A stretch of 64,000 nt of DNA from Euglena gracilis (Eukaryota; Euglenida; Euglenophyceae; Euglenales), in contig CP154955.1 of assembly GCA_039621445.1 (NCBI GenBank), positions 21,007,823 to 21,071,822 on the forward strand, given 5' to 3'. Shown here piece after piece: positions 22,001-30,157 of this stretch (position 1 is the stretch's first letter; every line of letters begins with the position of its first letter). A model generated the notes under the pieces. It made no database searches and was not told the DNA's origin. It saw only the letters and a list, made by a program, of their open reading frames with translations. Made by a program: the position numbers and the translations under genes.

Positions 22001-25000
22001 AAAAATTGCGGATATCAAATTCCCCCCCCTGCAAAATCTGGCGTTCTTGGGCCATCGCCCACACACCCAAGGCGTCAGAAAATTCGTTTTTTCGACTTTT
22101 GATTTTTGACCCCGTTCGATCAAACGGATGGCCCTTTGGCCGTCCCTGAGGTGTGAGAACTGTCCTTAAGGCGCGGTCCTCAACTCAAAAAAAAACGTTC
22201 CGTCGTTCATGGACCTCCCTGGGGCTGGCAGAGGATTTGGGGCTTGGGTACCACGCACACAATTTGGGGGTGAACAAATAATCCATGCCCCTGCTTTAAA
22301 TGGGGGTATCTGGTTGGACCCCCCTCCCCCCTCCCCCCCCAGGGGGCCTTGGTGACCCCCCACCCCGCACCGTTGCCGCCCCCCCCCATCCCCACCCCCC
22401 TTCTCCCCGGGCACTGGACCGCCCCTGGCCCCTTTTGGAAGCGCAGCCCAGGGGGGGGGGAATAATTGATATCGGAGGCCGTCGGAAAAATTGCGGAAAA
22501 ATTGTGGAAAAATTGCGGAAATTGCGGAAAAATTGCGGAAAAATTGATATCGGGTATACACATTTCTGCTTGGGGGGACTTAGAAAATTTTCAATTGTGA
22601 GGTTCAGAACACCGCAACACCCACGTCGATGCAGGCGAGCACAAATCAACACGCTTCATGTTCTTTGCACAGGTGGGACGCACCCAATCCTGTGACCAGT
22701 GGTGCACCTGTGAGAAAAAGTGGTAAACTGGGGGGGGACAACAAAACACAATAGCACACCTGTTGGTCCATTTGAAGAATGGCTTGAACTCATTGCATCT
22801 TCCATCTTCGGTGGTGGGGAAAAAATTCTTCAAAAAAATGGTGAAAAATTGCGGAAAAATTGCGGAAATTGCGGAAAAATTGCGGAAAATTGCGGAAAAT
22901 TGCGGAAATTGCGGAAAATTGCGGAAATTGCGGAAAAATTGTGGATATCAATTTCCCCCCCCCTGGTCCTCGTCCTCTGTGACTGTTCAGGGGGGCTTGT
23001 GTCGGAAGCGATTGGACAAAGTTTGGTGTTGGGTGGGAGCCAGACGGAGAGGAATTTGAGCGACACCCCCCCCTCCCAGCAACATGATGGCTTACGTGGC
23101 CATTCAGGGAGCAAAAAAGCCTACACACTGGGCCATATTGCCTCCATTTCTTTTCCAGAGTGATTCTGGACACCATGCTGGAACAGGAAAGAGCACATTT
23201 CTCAACCAAATCAGCAAAATAGACACGGCTTCGAATGAACAGTTGTCAAGCGCGTTCTTTTTCCTCACCAGGCAGCAATCGAAAAATTTAATTTTGATTA
23301 CCTTCGTATTTGGAAGATGAAATGTGTTCCTCTTGGGTAAACAAAATCTGCAGCTCAGTTGCACATGCAAAACCTTCGCATCATTGAGTGATTTTGCTTC
23401 ATTCGGGGTCTCACTCACTTGTTAAAAGTTTTGAGAGAATTTGTAGGTGGCACCAAAGATAAAGGTTGAATCACGAGGTGCCACTGGTTTTCACAGGCTG
23501 CAACAGCAAAGTGACGCTCTGTTGGAGATCAGCAACTGTCCAAACGGCCATTTAACCCAGGTGGTCCGTGACAACTTTCATGACAACTTCAGTGACAACT
23601 TGGTGAAGGAGTGCCTCTTCGGTTGGCACAGCCCGCACAGGCGCTTGAGTGGGATGGGCACCCCTGTCATGAATGTGGCAGAAACAGAAGCACAGAGGCG
23701 CCCAATCCATCAAAGCAAACAATTATGAGCTCACTCTCCAACCAGAAAAATCAATGCACACATCACTTGTGATGACCCTCCCCCCAGCATACAACACACC
23801 ACAGCACACCGATCAAAGTGGCCATCAGCGGGGCCAAGTCGGCCTGAAGCATGTCCACGCGCTGCTCCGGATCCAGTCTCCACCTGTCCAGAGGACAACA
23901 GAAGTACGTTGCATCGCCCAGGGCATCCTTTCCCTTGCACGAAGAATCAGCAGCATCCATGAGGAGGTGGACCAACCATGCTCAAAACCATGCTCGAAAG
24001 CATACCAATGGCATTGGTATGATACCGTTGCGAAACGCCATTGCCGGCCGGATGGAATGAAGGGATTGCAACGTGTGGTGCATTTGTGTCAGAAACGTAG
24101 AACCAAGAAATTTCTTGGGGGGAAATCCCTCCAACCCTACAGAGACTTCCACGGCCTTGGAGGGGGAAAAACAGGTATTTTGCATGGTTGACAGTTTCTT
24201 AAAATAGAGTACTGCAACATCAATATTCAGTACACTTTGGAAGTTCTGTGGTTCATCTAGAAATGCAGGAGCACAGAGAAAGCAAAGCAAAATTCAGGGA
24301 AATCACACGATGGCCGCGCGTGTGCGTGCATTTGTGCATGCGTGCATGCCTGTGTTGTGCATGTGTGGGTGTGTCTTCTCTCCCTCTCTTTCTCTCTTTA
24401 TCTCTGTTGTGTGTGTCAGAACGTTTAGTGTGCATTAGACTGTTTATGTGATTGACCTCCACCTGCACACTTCTGCTGGATGTACTCTTTCTCCTGCTGG
24501 AGTGTGTCGAAGGCACCATCCAGCCAGACCATGCCGTCCGTCAACGACTGGGCGGCCAGCAGCTGGTCGGTGGGGGGCCGTGGCTTGGGGGCCGAGAGGC
24601 CGGCGCCCCAAGCCACAATAGGGCACCTGCGATGGGCCCAGGGGTGGGAAGAGGGGGGGGGGGGCAATCCAAAAAACATGTGGTAAAAAAAAATCAAAAA
24701 AATTGGAGTGTGCAAACTTCTGGTGATGTGCGAAAAAATTTACCATACAAGGTGGTTTGCCATGAAACGTCGCGCATGTTTTGAGCACATTACTCTCCAA
24801 AAAAAACAGAAAAAATGGCTGAAACAGTTCCTCTTTTTGAAAAGAACATCAACAATCAAACAAAAAATGGCACTACTTAAAAACTTACTTGGCAGTGCTG
24901 ATGGTCCAGTTGCATTTGCACTTCATTATGCAAATGGAAAGATGCACCTTATGCACCTTACAAAGATGGAATTGCTCCAACAGAATGGAATAACAGAATG

Positions 25001-28000
25001 GAATGTGCAATTTTGAATTGTTTGGGAATTCTGGTTGGTCTCGCAAGCTCACAAAGTTTCAAAAAAAATTGCGAGGTCAATGGGAAAACACGAGAATATC
25101 CAAATTTTTTCATAATGCAAAAAAATTATGCAAAAAAAACTGCAAATTAGCTTGCATTCCCCCCCTACAATGTCCCTGCCCACAGGACTCCTCTGGGGAA
25201 GTGAAAGAAGAGATTTCAGATCCGCAGGTTTTGTTCAATCGTCGAAATAATGTGTGGTTGGTGGGGAAATTCTGAACTATGCCTTCTGCCACAGGTTTAA
25301 AATCCTCAGGGCATCTTATGATAAATGAGAAGGAGCTTAAAGTGTTTTGAACTGCTGTTGTGGTTGATTACGGAGGCATTTCAACATTTTTCACCATCCA
25401 GCACTTCTGTGTCAGATGTATGAAGCGAAACTGGAAATAAATTCTCTGATTTGACAAAACTCATTGAATGGAGCACGATGCGGTGAGGGCCACCGTGTCT
25501 CGTCCACGCTGCCATCCCCATGGCTCCCCCGGTTCGACATCCCGTGGTCGGAGGTGAAGATGTACGCGGTGCGTCCGTCGGGCCACAACGTTTCGAACAG
25601 GGAGTGCAGGCCCTCCACCACGCGATCCACGTTGCGCAGCACCTCCGTGTACTTCGTGCTGTTGGATCAAGGGTCGAACATCTTGCAATAAAGTGGGCGG
25701 CAGCGGCTCTGTTTGATCTCCATCCATCTCCTTTGAGACCCTAATCTAATTGCTATTAGGGCTTGAAATCTGGCTTAAAATGTGGGCTGGCTGGCTACCC
25801 CCCCCTTCACCCAGGCTCACATAAGGAGGCGCCGGTTCTGGGAGCTAAGCAAAAAGACAAACAGCAAATGGTGTGATGAAGGAGTGGTCAATAACTGGTT
25901 CTAAAGCCCCCCCCCCGCTTATAAACCCCCGGGGTTTATAGGATCTGGTTTGGTTGGTCAGCCGAAGGGGCGTTTATAAGTGGGGGGGTCAGAAGTCAAG
26001 GAATTGTTGGTGGGAATGACTTCCAAACCCCCAAATTTTTGGCGAGTTTGGTCGAAAATGGCATTTTTGATGATGGTCGGTCTCAAAAAGTAAGTTTTTT
26101 TGTGGTTTGCGGCCGAAAAGAAAAGTCCCTGGCGGCTTTCATTTTTCTTCCCGGGGGGGGGGGGGGTTATAAGTCAAGGTTTGTGGTCGGCCTGAGGGGA
26201 GAGGTTTATAAGTGGGGGTGGGGTTCACTATGGCGGAAGATCCAGTTTGGCCATCGCACAGGCAGGAGAGGCAGAAAAATACACTTTGAAAAAAAAGGCT
26301 AGGAGAGCTGTGCAGCAGCTGGGCTGGACCGAAAGCAGGGTTGGAGCAGCCCCACTGGGGGGGGGGGGGGCTGAATCGTCGGGCCGGAGTTGAATGCCGT
26401 TTGGAGTTGCCCCTAGAATTAATGCAAATCAACTTTCACTGTCGCCACATAACCATTGGACTTATGATTTTCTGAAGAATAATACCCGCAATACAAATTG
26501 GGCAGCATGGAGGGGGGTGACAATTTCCCGGGGTGACAATTTGGTCGGCACAGAGGGGGGTGACAATTGCCCGGGGGCGTCAATTGCCCGGGGGGGGGGG
26601 GGTACTCATAATGCCCAACATTGCAGTAAACAAGTTGCTAATCCAAAACGTTGGCCATCTCTCCATCCCCGAACAAGGCTCTGTTCAAGCGAAGGCATGG
26701 CATTAAAGCTGTTTTGAAGTCTTCCACACAATGTTCATGTGAACACATTAGTTGAGACATTTTCATCAAAACTACAATGCACTGCGCCAGCATTAAAAAT
26801 TGTGCTGCCAGCGTGTGTACCTTTGGGGTCGGAACTGGTGCCCAGCTGTGTCCATCCCCAGCAGGTGGAGGAAGAAGACAATCCTGGGGAAGGAGGCAGT
26901 GGTGGACCGTTGCAGTCATGCGGTACGCTCGCACATCTCCCTTAAGCCGATGACTTGAGGAAAGAGCTGGTGGAAGATGCACAATCAGACTCAGAAGCAG
27001 GATGGGTGGAAAGAACAACGCCGCGCACCACATCCATTGCTGTCCGTGACATGGATAGGGAGAAAACACACGGGTTCGAGACAAGCCATGCACATCAAAA
27101 ACCACGCAATTCCATAACAACCTTTCCCCCCCCGCAGTACCCCACAGGGCTCCGGAGTTTCACACAGCAGTGGCTTGTTGGGCCTTAAGGTGGAAAGTAT
27201 TATATTCACAATTCCAGGGCGTGGGGGGGGGGGGGGGGGGTGGGGTGCTTACCCTGCAGCAGGCGTGCCACACACTTGGACTCCATCAGCAGCGAGTACC
27301 GGCTGGCGTTGTGCCGGGCGGCCGCCACCAGCCGCTGCGTCGTGTCCAACACCCACGTGTCCACGCCCCGGGGGTCGCCGGAGAAGTTGATCCACGCGTC
27401 CGGGAAGCAGTGCGTCTCCACGTGCGGCACGGCCTTGGCGAACATGGGGACGACGTCGGGGGAGCCGAATTTGCCCGTGTAACCTTCGGAGCCACGTCGG
27501 GGGAGCCGATCTGCCACGTGTACCTGAGCAGGGACAGAAGGCGCAGGCAGCCTTCACTCCTGAGTAGACTAATCCCCGCACCCCATGAGAAGTCAAACCG
27601 CCCCTCGGCCCAATTTGAAGCAAACTGTTGCTGAAGTTTGGCCTCAAGCCAAAGAGAGGCACTCCCACAGCTGGCACAAGCGTCCATGCGCACGCACACA
27701 CATAAACACACATACTCACACCCCACCTTGCCACACACCACCCCGCTTTTCCCCCCACATCCGGCTCTGGTTCCACACGGTGTCGAAGGGACTGGGTTCG
27801 CTGCCATCCCTGCAGGAGGGCGGCTGGGTCCTCATAGAAAAGACCCCGCCCCCTGCCCCCTCCTCCCTCCTCCTGCCTCCCCCCTTCGCACCCTTCTCAT
27901 AGAAGCCCCGCCTAACCCCAATCACCCACATGGCCCCACGCACAGCGGCCTTTACGGGAAGGTGGGGGGGGGGTGGCATACCCCCGGAGGAGGGGCTAGA

Positions 28001-30157
28001 GGGGTCGACTATTCGACCCACCCGCATCTTCCTCATCCGGGAGGTGGGCGGCGGGGGGGGGTTGACGCCAGGTGGTGGGCGTGGGCGCAAGCATGGCGAC
28101 CACCCTATGGCACCCTCTCAAAGTAAATTCCTTCGGCGCCTTTGGCTCCGAAGGAAATTTTGACCTGAAAATCGGCGCCCCCAGAAACACGGGAAGGCCT
28201 GGGGGGGGGGGGCAGACCCCCACCCACCACCCATAAGGGCAGGGATTCCCGTACAGCCCTGCCCGGACGGGACCCGGTCGGATGAACGCGGGTGTGCGAG
28301 ACGCCGCCCCAGGTGGCCCCGCGTGGTTGAGACCACGCCAGCGCTTCCCGGACCATGGGGCAAGCATTTTTCCAACTCACAAACACGCTGGACAGCCAAC
28401 AAACACTTCCAAGAAGGAGATGACTCCCATGGCCGGAGGGGGCGCGGTTTCCACCCCATGCCACCCACAGCCACACCACGGCCAGCCCACCACGAGGGAG
28501 GCTTACCAAGTGGCGTCGACCCCTGCACCTCCAGCCTCAGTGGCACGTTGGTACCCCGGGGGCATTCCCATGGAGTCGAGGGCATGCCGCCAAGCACGGC
28601 CGCCACCCCTCTAAACCCACATGCTCCCGCGGCGAGTGGGCCGAAGCAGGGGAAGCAGAAGGAAGGACCGGGCGGGAAGGGGGCGACGAGAAGGTGGAGT
28701 CGGGGGGGGAAGAGGAAAGGGAGAAGAAGCACTTGTATCCCAGGAAAGGGGGAAAAAGGGCTGAAAAAATAACAACAAAACGAAAAATTAAAAAATAACA
28801 ACACAGAAGAAATAAAGTATCAACACAAGACACCCACAAAAGAAAATAAAAAGAAACAACAAAACATCCACATCAACAGAACACACCCCCCATCCCCATT
28901 CTCCCCCCCCCAATCCCAGCCAATGACCCCCACCCCCATCATCCCCCCCACAGACGGAGCCCCCATCGGTTGTCCCGGGTGCCCAGGCGCGGCACGAACA
29001 ACCCGGGCCCCAGCGGAGCCTCCGTGCCCTGCAGGGACCACCGGACCATGGCCAGGGCTGCACCTAGTCCCGGACACCTCCCGGCAGCGGGGGGAGCCTA
29101 CCCACCTAAAGCGCCCAAGCAAGGTGGCACGAGTGTCCTGGAACAGGGCCCCGGAAGGGCGCCCTGCCAGACACCCACACGCATTGGGGCGTGTGGTCAC
29201 TTGGGCGCCCCTGCTACCCATGCAGGGAGGGCAGTAGAGACGAGTCCGAAAGGACGCTGCCCGACGTGTCAGGCCAATTGGTCCCGGAAGGGTGACGCCG
29301 CAATGTCACTTGACCGGGGGTTGCCAGGCCACAGACGACACGGAGAGAGCGGGGCTCTCTCACCCACCGAACCCCCCCCCCCACGGCCACACCCACTGCC
29401 ACACCCACACCCACAGCCAAGGTCAAGGGTGGGGGTAAGCGATGGGCGTGGGGAGGACGCGCCGCAGGAAGGGCGTCTGGCTGGGCTCCTCCGCCGCGCC
29501 CTCGAAGAACTTGTCCGCCCGCAGGCCGTCAGAGGAGATGAGGACCAGCCGCTTCGCCGGGGGTTTGAGGGGCGAGTGCTGCAGGGGTGAGAAAGGAATG
29601 GGGACTGGGGCACATGGACAGAGGCCCTTGAGTGGCCGAATTTTTTTAATTGCCCTTCTAAGGCAATGGACTGACAGGAAACCAAAAACGATACACGGGG
29701 AAATGGCAAGAGGTTCGTGAAACGAAGGCAGCGACCAAAACGGCACGGACGAAAAGAGGATTTCCGTGGGTTTTCAGTTGTGCAAAAGAAACACATTTTA
29801 CGCCTGGGGCTCAACTGCTCTGGCATCCTGGATTCCGTGGCTTTCTTTGCCCCTCCCTTCGAAAATGATACATCCAACCTGACGGACCCAATTATAATCT
29901 GCAGGCAAAATTTTTTACGCAAAAAAAATGTGAAACAATGCACTGCTGCCAAAAACACAGGGAATGGACTGGCACCTGGCGCCGTGCAAACTCACAGAGC
30001 AAAACGAATCAACCCAGGCAACATCAGAACGGAGCAGAAAAACCTGTGGTTGCATCCCATCCGTGATGGGCGACCGGAAGTAGATGTCCACGATGGACAC
30101 CATCAGGACCCCATGGAGGAGGAGGGCTGCCGCGATGAAGCAGCCCGAGCGCGACAT
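12984..30157 (-). CDS. PIGN: GPI ethanolamine phosphate transferase 1 (PIG-N/Mcd4), multi-exon gene
   Basis: The protein transfers ethanolamine phosphate to the first mannose of the GPI precursor in the ER membrane. The order of recognisable blocks matches PIG-N throughout: an N-terminal membrane anchor ending DIYFRSPITDGM, an alkaline-phosphatase-fold catalytic part with LVLISSDGLRAD and AYIFTSDHGM (metal-binding Asp and Asp-His), ADLAPLMATLIG, SVGVLNTHYLDAT, YYHKYDWLFLRN, then a multi-TM half with FELSSVYRLTTQFNP, ALQFFFLVQDRGSW and a final hydrophobic exon. Exon phases agree wherever both ends were fixed, especially from exon 24,626 to the stop. Introns of 1-2 kb are filled with repeats. 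The region 25.7-28.4 kb holds frame breaks and duplicated splice-site sequence and may be damaged, mis-assembled or unusually spliced. Whether the gene is functional is therefore open, but the clean C-terminal half argues it was recently under selection. Confidence 0.9.
13669..13784 (-). CDS. PIGN: PIGN exon, 'MALQFFFLVQDRGSW'
   Basis: Acceptor CTGCAG|CCC, 38 codons plus two bases, donor CAG|GTCTCC. Reads SDAMALQFFFLVQDRGSWKE, matching '[22 protein letters not shown]', the most conserved C-terminal block of the family. Confidence 0.95.
14074..14212 (-). CDS. PIGN: PIGN exon, 'SSVYRLTTQFNP'
   Basis: Acceptor CTCCAG|C, 46 full codons, donor CAG|GTGCGT. Reads FELSSVYRLTTQFNPLFMAS and KNLIPWMAVVMPFVAF, matching '[37 protein letters not shown]'. 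Confidence 0.95.
15270..15342 (-). CDS. PIGN: PIGN exon, 'FTTGNLASIS'
   Basis: Acceptor AATCAG|GC, 23 full codons, donor CAG|GTACCA. Reads FFFFMNAAFFTTGNLASIS, matching 'FFLVTAFFGTGNIASINS'. Phases match on both sides. Confidence 0.93.
15546..15712 (-). CDS. PIGN: PIGN exon, 'AYESAVYVQLAALMLLWLWI'
   Basis: Acceptor GCACAG|G, 55 full codons, donor TGG|GTGTGC. Reads VALSVAYESAVYVQLAALML, aligned with '[23 protein letters not shown]'. The following Ala/Arg-rich loop is shorter than in animals. Confidence 0.88.
16482..16572 (-). CDS. PIGN: PIGN exon, 'QRGLPAVNRVVAWS'
   Basis: Acceptor CCACAG|AT joins the previous phase. Reads RQQRGLPAVNRVVAWS, aligned with 'RKQGLPLMNQIISWA'. No GT donor fits the next exon; the phase-compatible cut is GGCAG|GAAGC, a GA donor, or else a small exon has been missed (about nine residues are short of the family length here). 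Confidence 0.82.
16763..17130 (-). CDS. PIGN: PIGN exon(s), two or more TM segments
   Basis: An open frame reads YVWDAPRRSRLLWLAGCLSL, then PWLPVDAGAWPAFLVVAVAL and a third hydrophobic stretch, ending donor CTG|GTGTGC. The order fits 'LTRLWTR...FPLMPV-x-GRKPD-x-x-L'. An in-frame Pro-rich insertion at about 16,968-17,045 could be a short intron (an acceptor CAGACAG|CCC is present). The 5' boundary is uncertain: a hydrophobic MPMCLALVC lies in another frame just upstream. Confidence 0.7.
17303..17399 (-). CDS. PIGN: PIGN exon, 'FYDRAVYSLAFVAVG'
   Basis: Acceptor CACAG|GTG, 32 codons plus one base, donor A|GTAGTC. Reads FGFYDRAVYSLAFVAVGLGF, aligned with 'LSFFYRYMLTAGLTAF'. Phase 0 in agrees with the previous exon; the donor is tentative. 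Confidence 0.75.
18170..18310. repeat. Homopolymer-capped element (word AATAAGACC), part 1
   Basis: C-runs with AATAAATAAGACCCCC, a C14 run followed by GGCCGATCGAGC, then TCAGACCCCCCC and a CAGGGGGGTCG hairpin. A related piece with AATAAGACC and its inverse GTCTTATT is at 18,490-18,590. Lies in a PIGN intron. Confidence 0.5.
18490..18600. repeat. Homopolymer-capped element (word AATAAGACC), part 2
   Basis: AAATAAGACC appears twice, then ATAAGACCCGGGTCTTATTTGGGGGG, a perfect short palindrome ending in a G run. It ends about 45 bp short of the PIGN exon at 18,646-18,728 (downstream of it in sense). Confidence 0.5.
18646..18728 (-). CDS. PIGN: PIGN exon, TM segment (AVLASAGVHAIL)
   Basis: Acceptor TTGCAG|CC, 27 full codons, donor CTG|GTACCT. 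Reads MSISAVLASAGVHAIL, a hydrophobic span; residue similarity is low, and the call relies on phase and position between two better-supported exons. Confidence 0.65.
19128..19244 (-). CDS. PIGN: PIGN exon, 'HYVYCGIVVGEMAAVL'
   Basis: Acceptor CTGCAG|CG, 38 full codons, donor ACG|GTGTGT. Reads APPSHYVYCGIVVGEMAAVL, aligned with 'PWTYYVYCLLPLPIWYAVL'. Phases 1 in, 1 out, both matched. Confidence 0.85.
19947..20088 (-). CDS. PIGN: PIGN exon, TM segments 2-3
   Basis: Acceptor GGCAG|ATG, 47 codons plus one base, donor TTG|GTATGC. Reads AYVLWIVCSVIFVLATFG, a membrane span, a basic loop (LPRQRRAS) and a second span (WGLLCLGSAGVLALLG). Sequence similarity is weak, but position, phase and hydropathy fit. 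Confidence 0.82.
20466..20559 (-). CDS. PIGN: PIGN exon, 'YYHKYDWLFLRN' (first inner TM)
   Basis: Acceptor GAAG|T, 31 full codons, donor TCG|GTAAGT (the only textbook donor found). Reads AYYHKYDWLFLRNVIS, matching the family's 'SYYHTYDRLFLG' at the start of the membrane domain. Confidence 0.92.
21002..21076 (-). CDS. PIGN: PIGN exon, 'YTEFPGLRRLNATVEHIF'
   Basis: Acceptor CCACAG|C, 24 full codons, donor CAG|GTACTC. Reads YTEFPGLRRLNATVEHIFD, which corresponds to the amphipathic segment after the catalytic domain. Phases join on both sides. Confidence 0.8.
21347..21510 (-). CDS. PIGN: PIGN exon, 'SVGVLNTHYLDAT' block
   Basis: Reads HSVGVLNTHYLDATEGFKA and NARQILEQCHLLAG, matching 'NSVGILP-x-x-YL...NA-x-QILEQ'. 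The acceptor CGAG|GAC lies five bases after a C10 run that is the end of the 513-bp repeat element at 21,517-22,029. Incoming phase does not match the previous exon exactly, so the 5' end may be off by a few bases. Donor CAG|GTCGTT. Confidence 0.85.
21517..22029. mobile_element. 513-bp TIR element with G/C-run ends, copy 1
   Basis: Begins G10-AATAATTGATATC and ends GATATCAAATT-C8, an inverted terminal repeat capped by homopolymers. Both flanks inside carry arrays of 'TTGCGGAAA' units (21,545-21,615 and 21,916-22,010); the middle is unique, about 300 bp. Copy 2 at 22,451-22,963 has the same length and order. It lies in a PIGN intron and its C-run abuts the acceptor of the next exon. No ORF of its own. 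Confidence 0.8.
22300..22440. other. C-rich low-complexity spacer between the two element copies
   Basis: A run of C7-C9 blocks interrupted by short GC-rich words, between the two 513-bp copies. No coding content; the small ORFs across it are composition artefacts. Confidence 0.5.
22451..22963. mobile_element. 513-bp TIR element with G/C-run ends, copy 2
   Basis: Same termini (G10-AATAATTGATATC ... GATATCAATTT-C9), same internal order and the same length as copy 1, with scattered differences including a small change in the array. The flanks are CCA and TGG, where copy 1 has GCA and TGC. It is in the same PIGN intron, 420 bp from copy 1. Confidence 0.8.
23810..23883 (-). CDS. PIGN: PIGN exon, 'QADLAPLMATLIG' block
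   Basis: Acceptor GGACAG|G, 24 full codons, donor TCG|GTGTGC. Reads WRLDPEQRVDMLQADLAPLM, matching the family's 'EWRL...QADIAPLMASLIG' almost residue for residue. Joining to its neighbours keeps the frame. Confidence 0.93.
24300..24425. repeat. GT/GC alternating tract
   Basis: Alternating purine-pyrimidine stretch ('gtgtgcgtgcatttgtgcatgcgtgcatg') followed by a TCTC-rich tract, in a PIGN intron. Could adopt Z-DNA; no coding role. Confidence 0.5.
24471..24626 (-). CDS. PIGN: PIGN exon, 'P-I-V-A-W-G-A-G' block
   Basis: Acceptor CGCAG|G, 51 full codons. Reads CPIVAWGAGLSAPKP, as in 'TPLVTWGAG'. Donor AA|GTGTGC, phase 2. The later part (DTLQQEKEYIQQK) corresponds to the variable linker of the catalytic domain. 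Confidence 0.9.
25494..25658 (-). CDS. PIGN: PIGN exon, 'TSDHGM' metal-binding block
   Basis: Acceptor ACAG|C, 54 full codons, donor ACG|GTGGCC. Reads GRTAYIFTSDHGMSNRGSHG, the strongest family signature of GPI ethanolamine phosphate transferases (DH binds metal). The phase carried over (CG + G) joins cleanly to the next exon. Confidence 0.93.
25907..25988. repeat. Homopolymer-capped element (word TTTATAA)
   Basis: C10 cap, GCTTATAAACCCCCGGGGTTTATAGG, a TTGGTCAGCCGAAGGGG core, CGTTTATAAGT and a G7 cap. Same layout as 2,137-2,222 but with a different AT-rich word. Lies in a PIGN intron. Confidence 0.6.
26152..26226. repeat. Homopolymer-capped element (word TTATAAGT)
   Basis: CCC then G14, TTATAAGTCAAGG, GTGGTCGGCCTGAGGGGAG core, GTTTATAAGTGGGGGTGGGG. 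It uses nearly the same word as its neighbour at 25,907-25,988 and may be its half-palindrome relative. Confidence 0.55.
26508..26603. repeat. Homopolymer-capped element (word GACAATT)
   Basis: GGGGGGTGACAATTTCCCGGGG, TGACAATTTGGTCGGCACAG, GGGGGGTGACAATTGCCCGGGGG, CGTCAATTGCCC and G12. The word TGACAATT occurs three times and GTCAATT once, around a GGTCGGC core. Confidence 0.55.
27008..27080 (-). CDS. PIGN: Possible PIGN exon at the 'D-x-NGHAHRP' position (weak)
   Basis: The minus strand reads VCFLPIHVTDSNGCGARR, positionally and partly in sequence like the family's FFLHLLG-x-DTNGHAHRP. D-x-N-G is kept but the metal-binding His residues are not seen in this frame. No clean splice sites. It could be a decayed exon or a chance match. 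Confidence 0.3.
27253..27523 (-). CDS. PIGN: PIGN exon, 'GSPDVVPMFAK' block with duplicated acceptor
   Basis: Reads GSPDVVPMFAK, then FSGDPRGVDTWVLD and RHNASRYSLLMESKCVARLLQG, matching the family's GSPDILPMFAKG and D-T-W-V-F-D blocks. Two acceptors 40 bases apart (27,523 and 27,483) are each followed by a near-identical 'TACACG..GCTCCCCCGACGT' copy; they lead into different frames. Donor AGG|GTAAGC. Confidence 0.85.
27759..27830 (-). CDS. PIGN: PIGN exon, 'GW..NP..FD' block with frame break
   Basis: The first half reads (FYE)DPAALLQGWQ and the second half, in another frame, FDTVWNQSRM; both match the family (GFYEDVSA-x-x-x-GW-x-x-NP-x-x-FDS). About two bases appear to be missing around AACCCAGTCCC. 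Donor AT|GTGGGG fits the phase of the next exon's first acceptor. Confidence 0.6.
27897..27945 (-). CDS. PIGN: Possible PIGN exon piece, 'GHV...GFYE' (weak)
   Basis: The minus strand contains GGCCATGTG followed closely by GGCTTCTATGAG, which in different frames give GHV and GFYE, the residues expected after SRPGH. The frame is not continuous. The last ten bases recur 65 bp later at the start of the next exon. Confidence 0.3.
28288..28350 (-). CDS. PIGN: PIGN exon, 'TWG-VSHTR' block (boundaries uncertain)
   Basis: The minus strand reads GATWGGVSHTR, matching the family block 'G-S-W-G-I-S-H-T-R' that carries the catalytic Thr. CGC|GTTCAT is a possible donor. If read through, the next residues (HPTGSRPGR) resemble the family's PTESRPGH but lack its Glu and His. 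Start not fixed. Confidence 0.55.
29459..29578 (-). CDS. PIGN: PIGN exon 2 (first metal-binding motif)
   Basis: 40 codons, acceptor CTGCAG|CAC, phase 0. Reads KPPAKRLVLISSDGLRAD, the first metal-binding Asp block, then EPSQTPFLRR. The downstream boundary is the least certain: the only GT in place is CGC|GTCCTC. Confidence 0.88.
30044..30157 (-). CDS. PIGN: PIGN exon 1 (start codon, N-terminal anchor)
   Basis: 38 codons from the ATG at 30,157. A hydrophobic signal-anchor (ALLLHGVLMVSIVDIYF) is followed by RSPITDGMQPQ, the conserved start of PIG-N. The ATG chosen gives the usual very short lumenal lead. Donor CAG|GTTTTT, phase 0. Confidence 0.88.

Noticed and set aside
21730-22149. Asn/Cys/Gly/Lys-rich or Phe/Pro-rich frames over the TTGCGGAAA arrays
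   Set aside because: Repeat-encoded in every frame; arrays are internal parts of the 513-bp elements.
28118-29590. Long frames on both strands between 28.1 and 29.6 kb
   Set aside because: Low-complexity Gly/Pro/Arg content around true PIGN exons; no conserved pattern apart from those exons in the minus strand.
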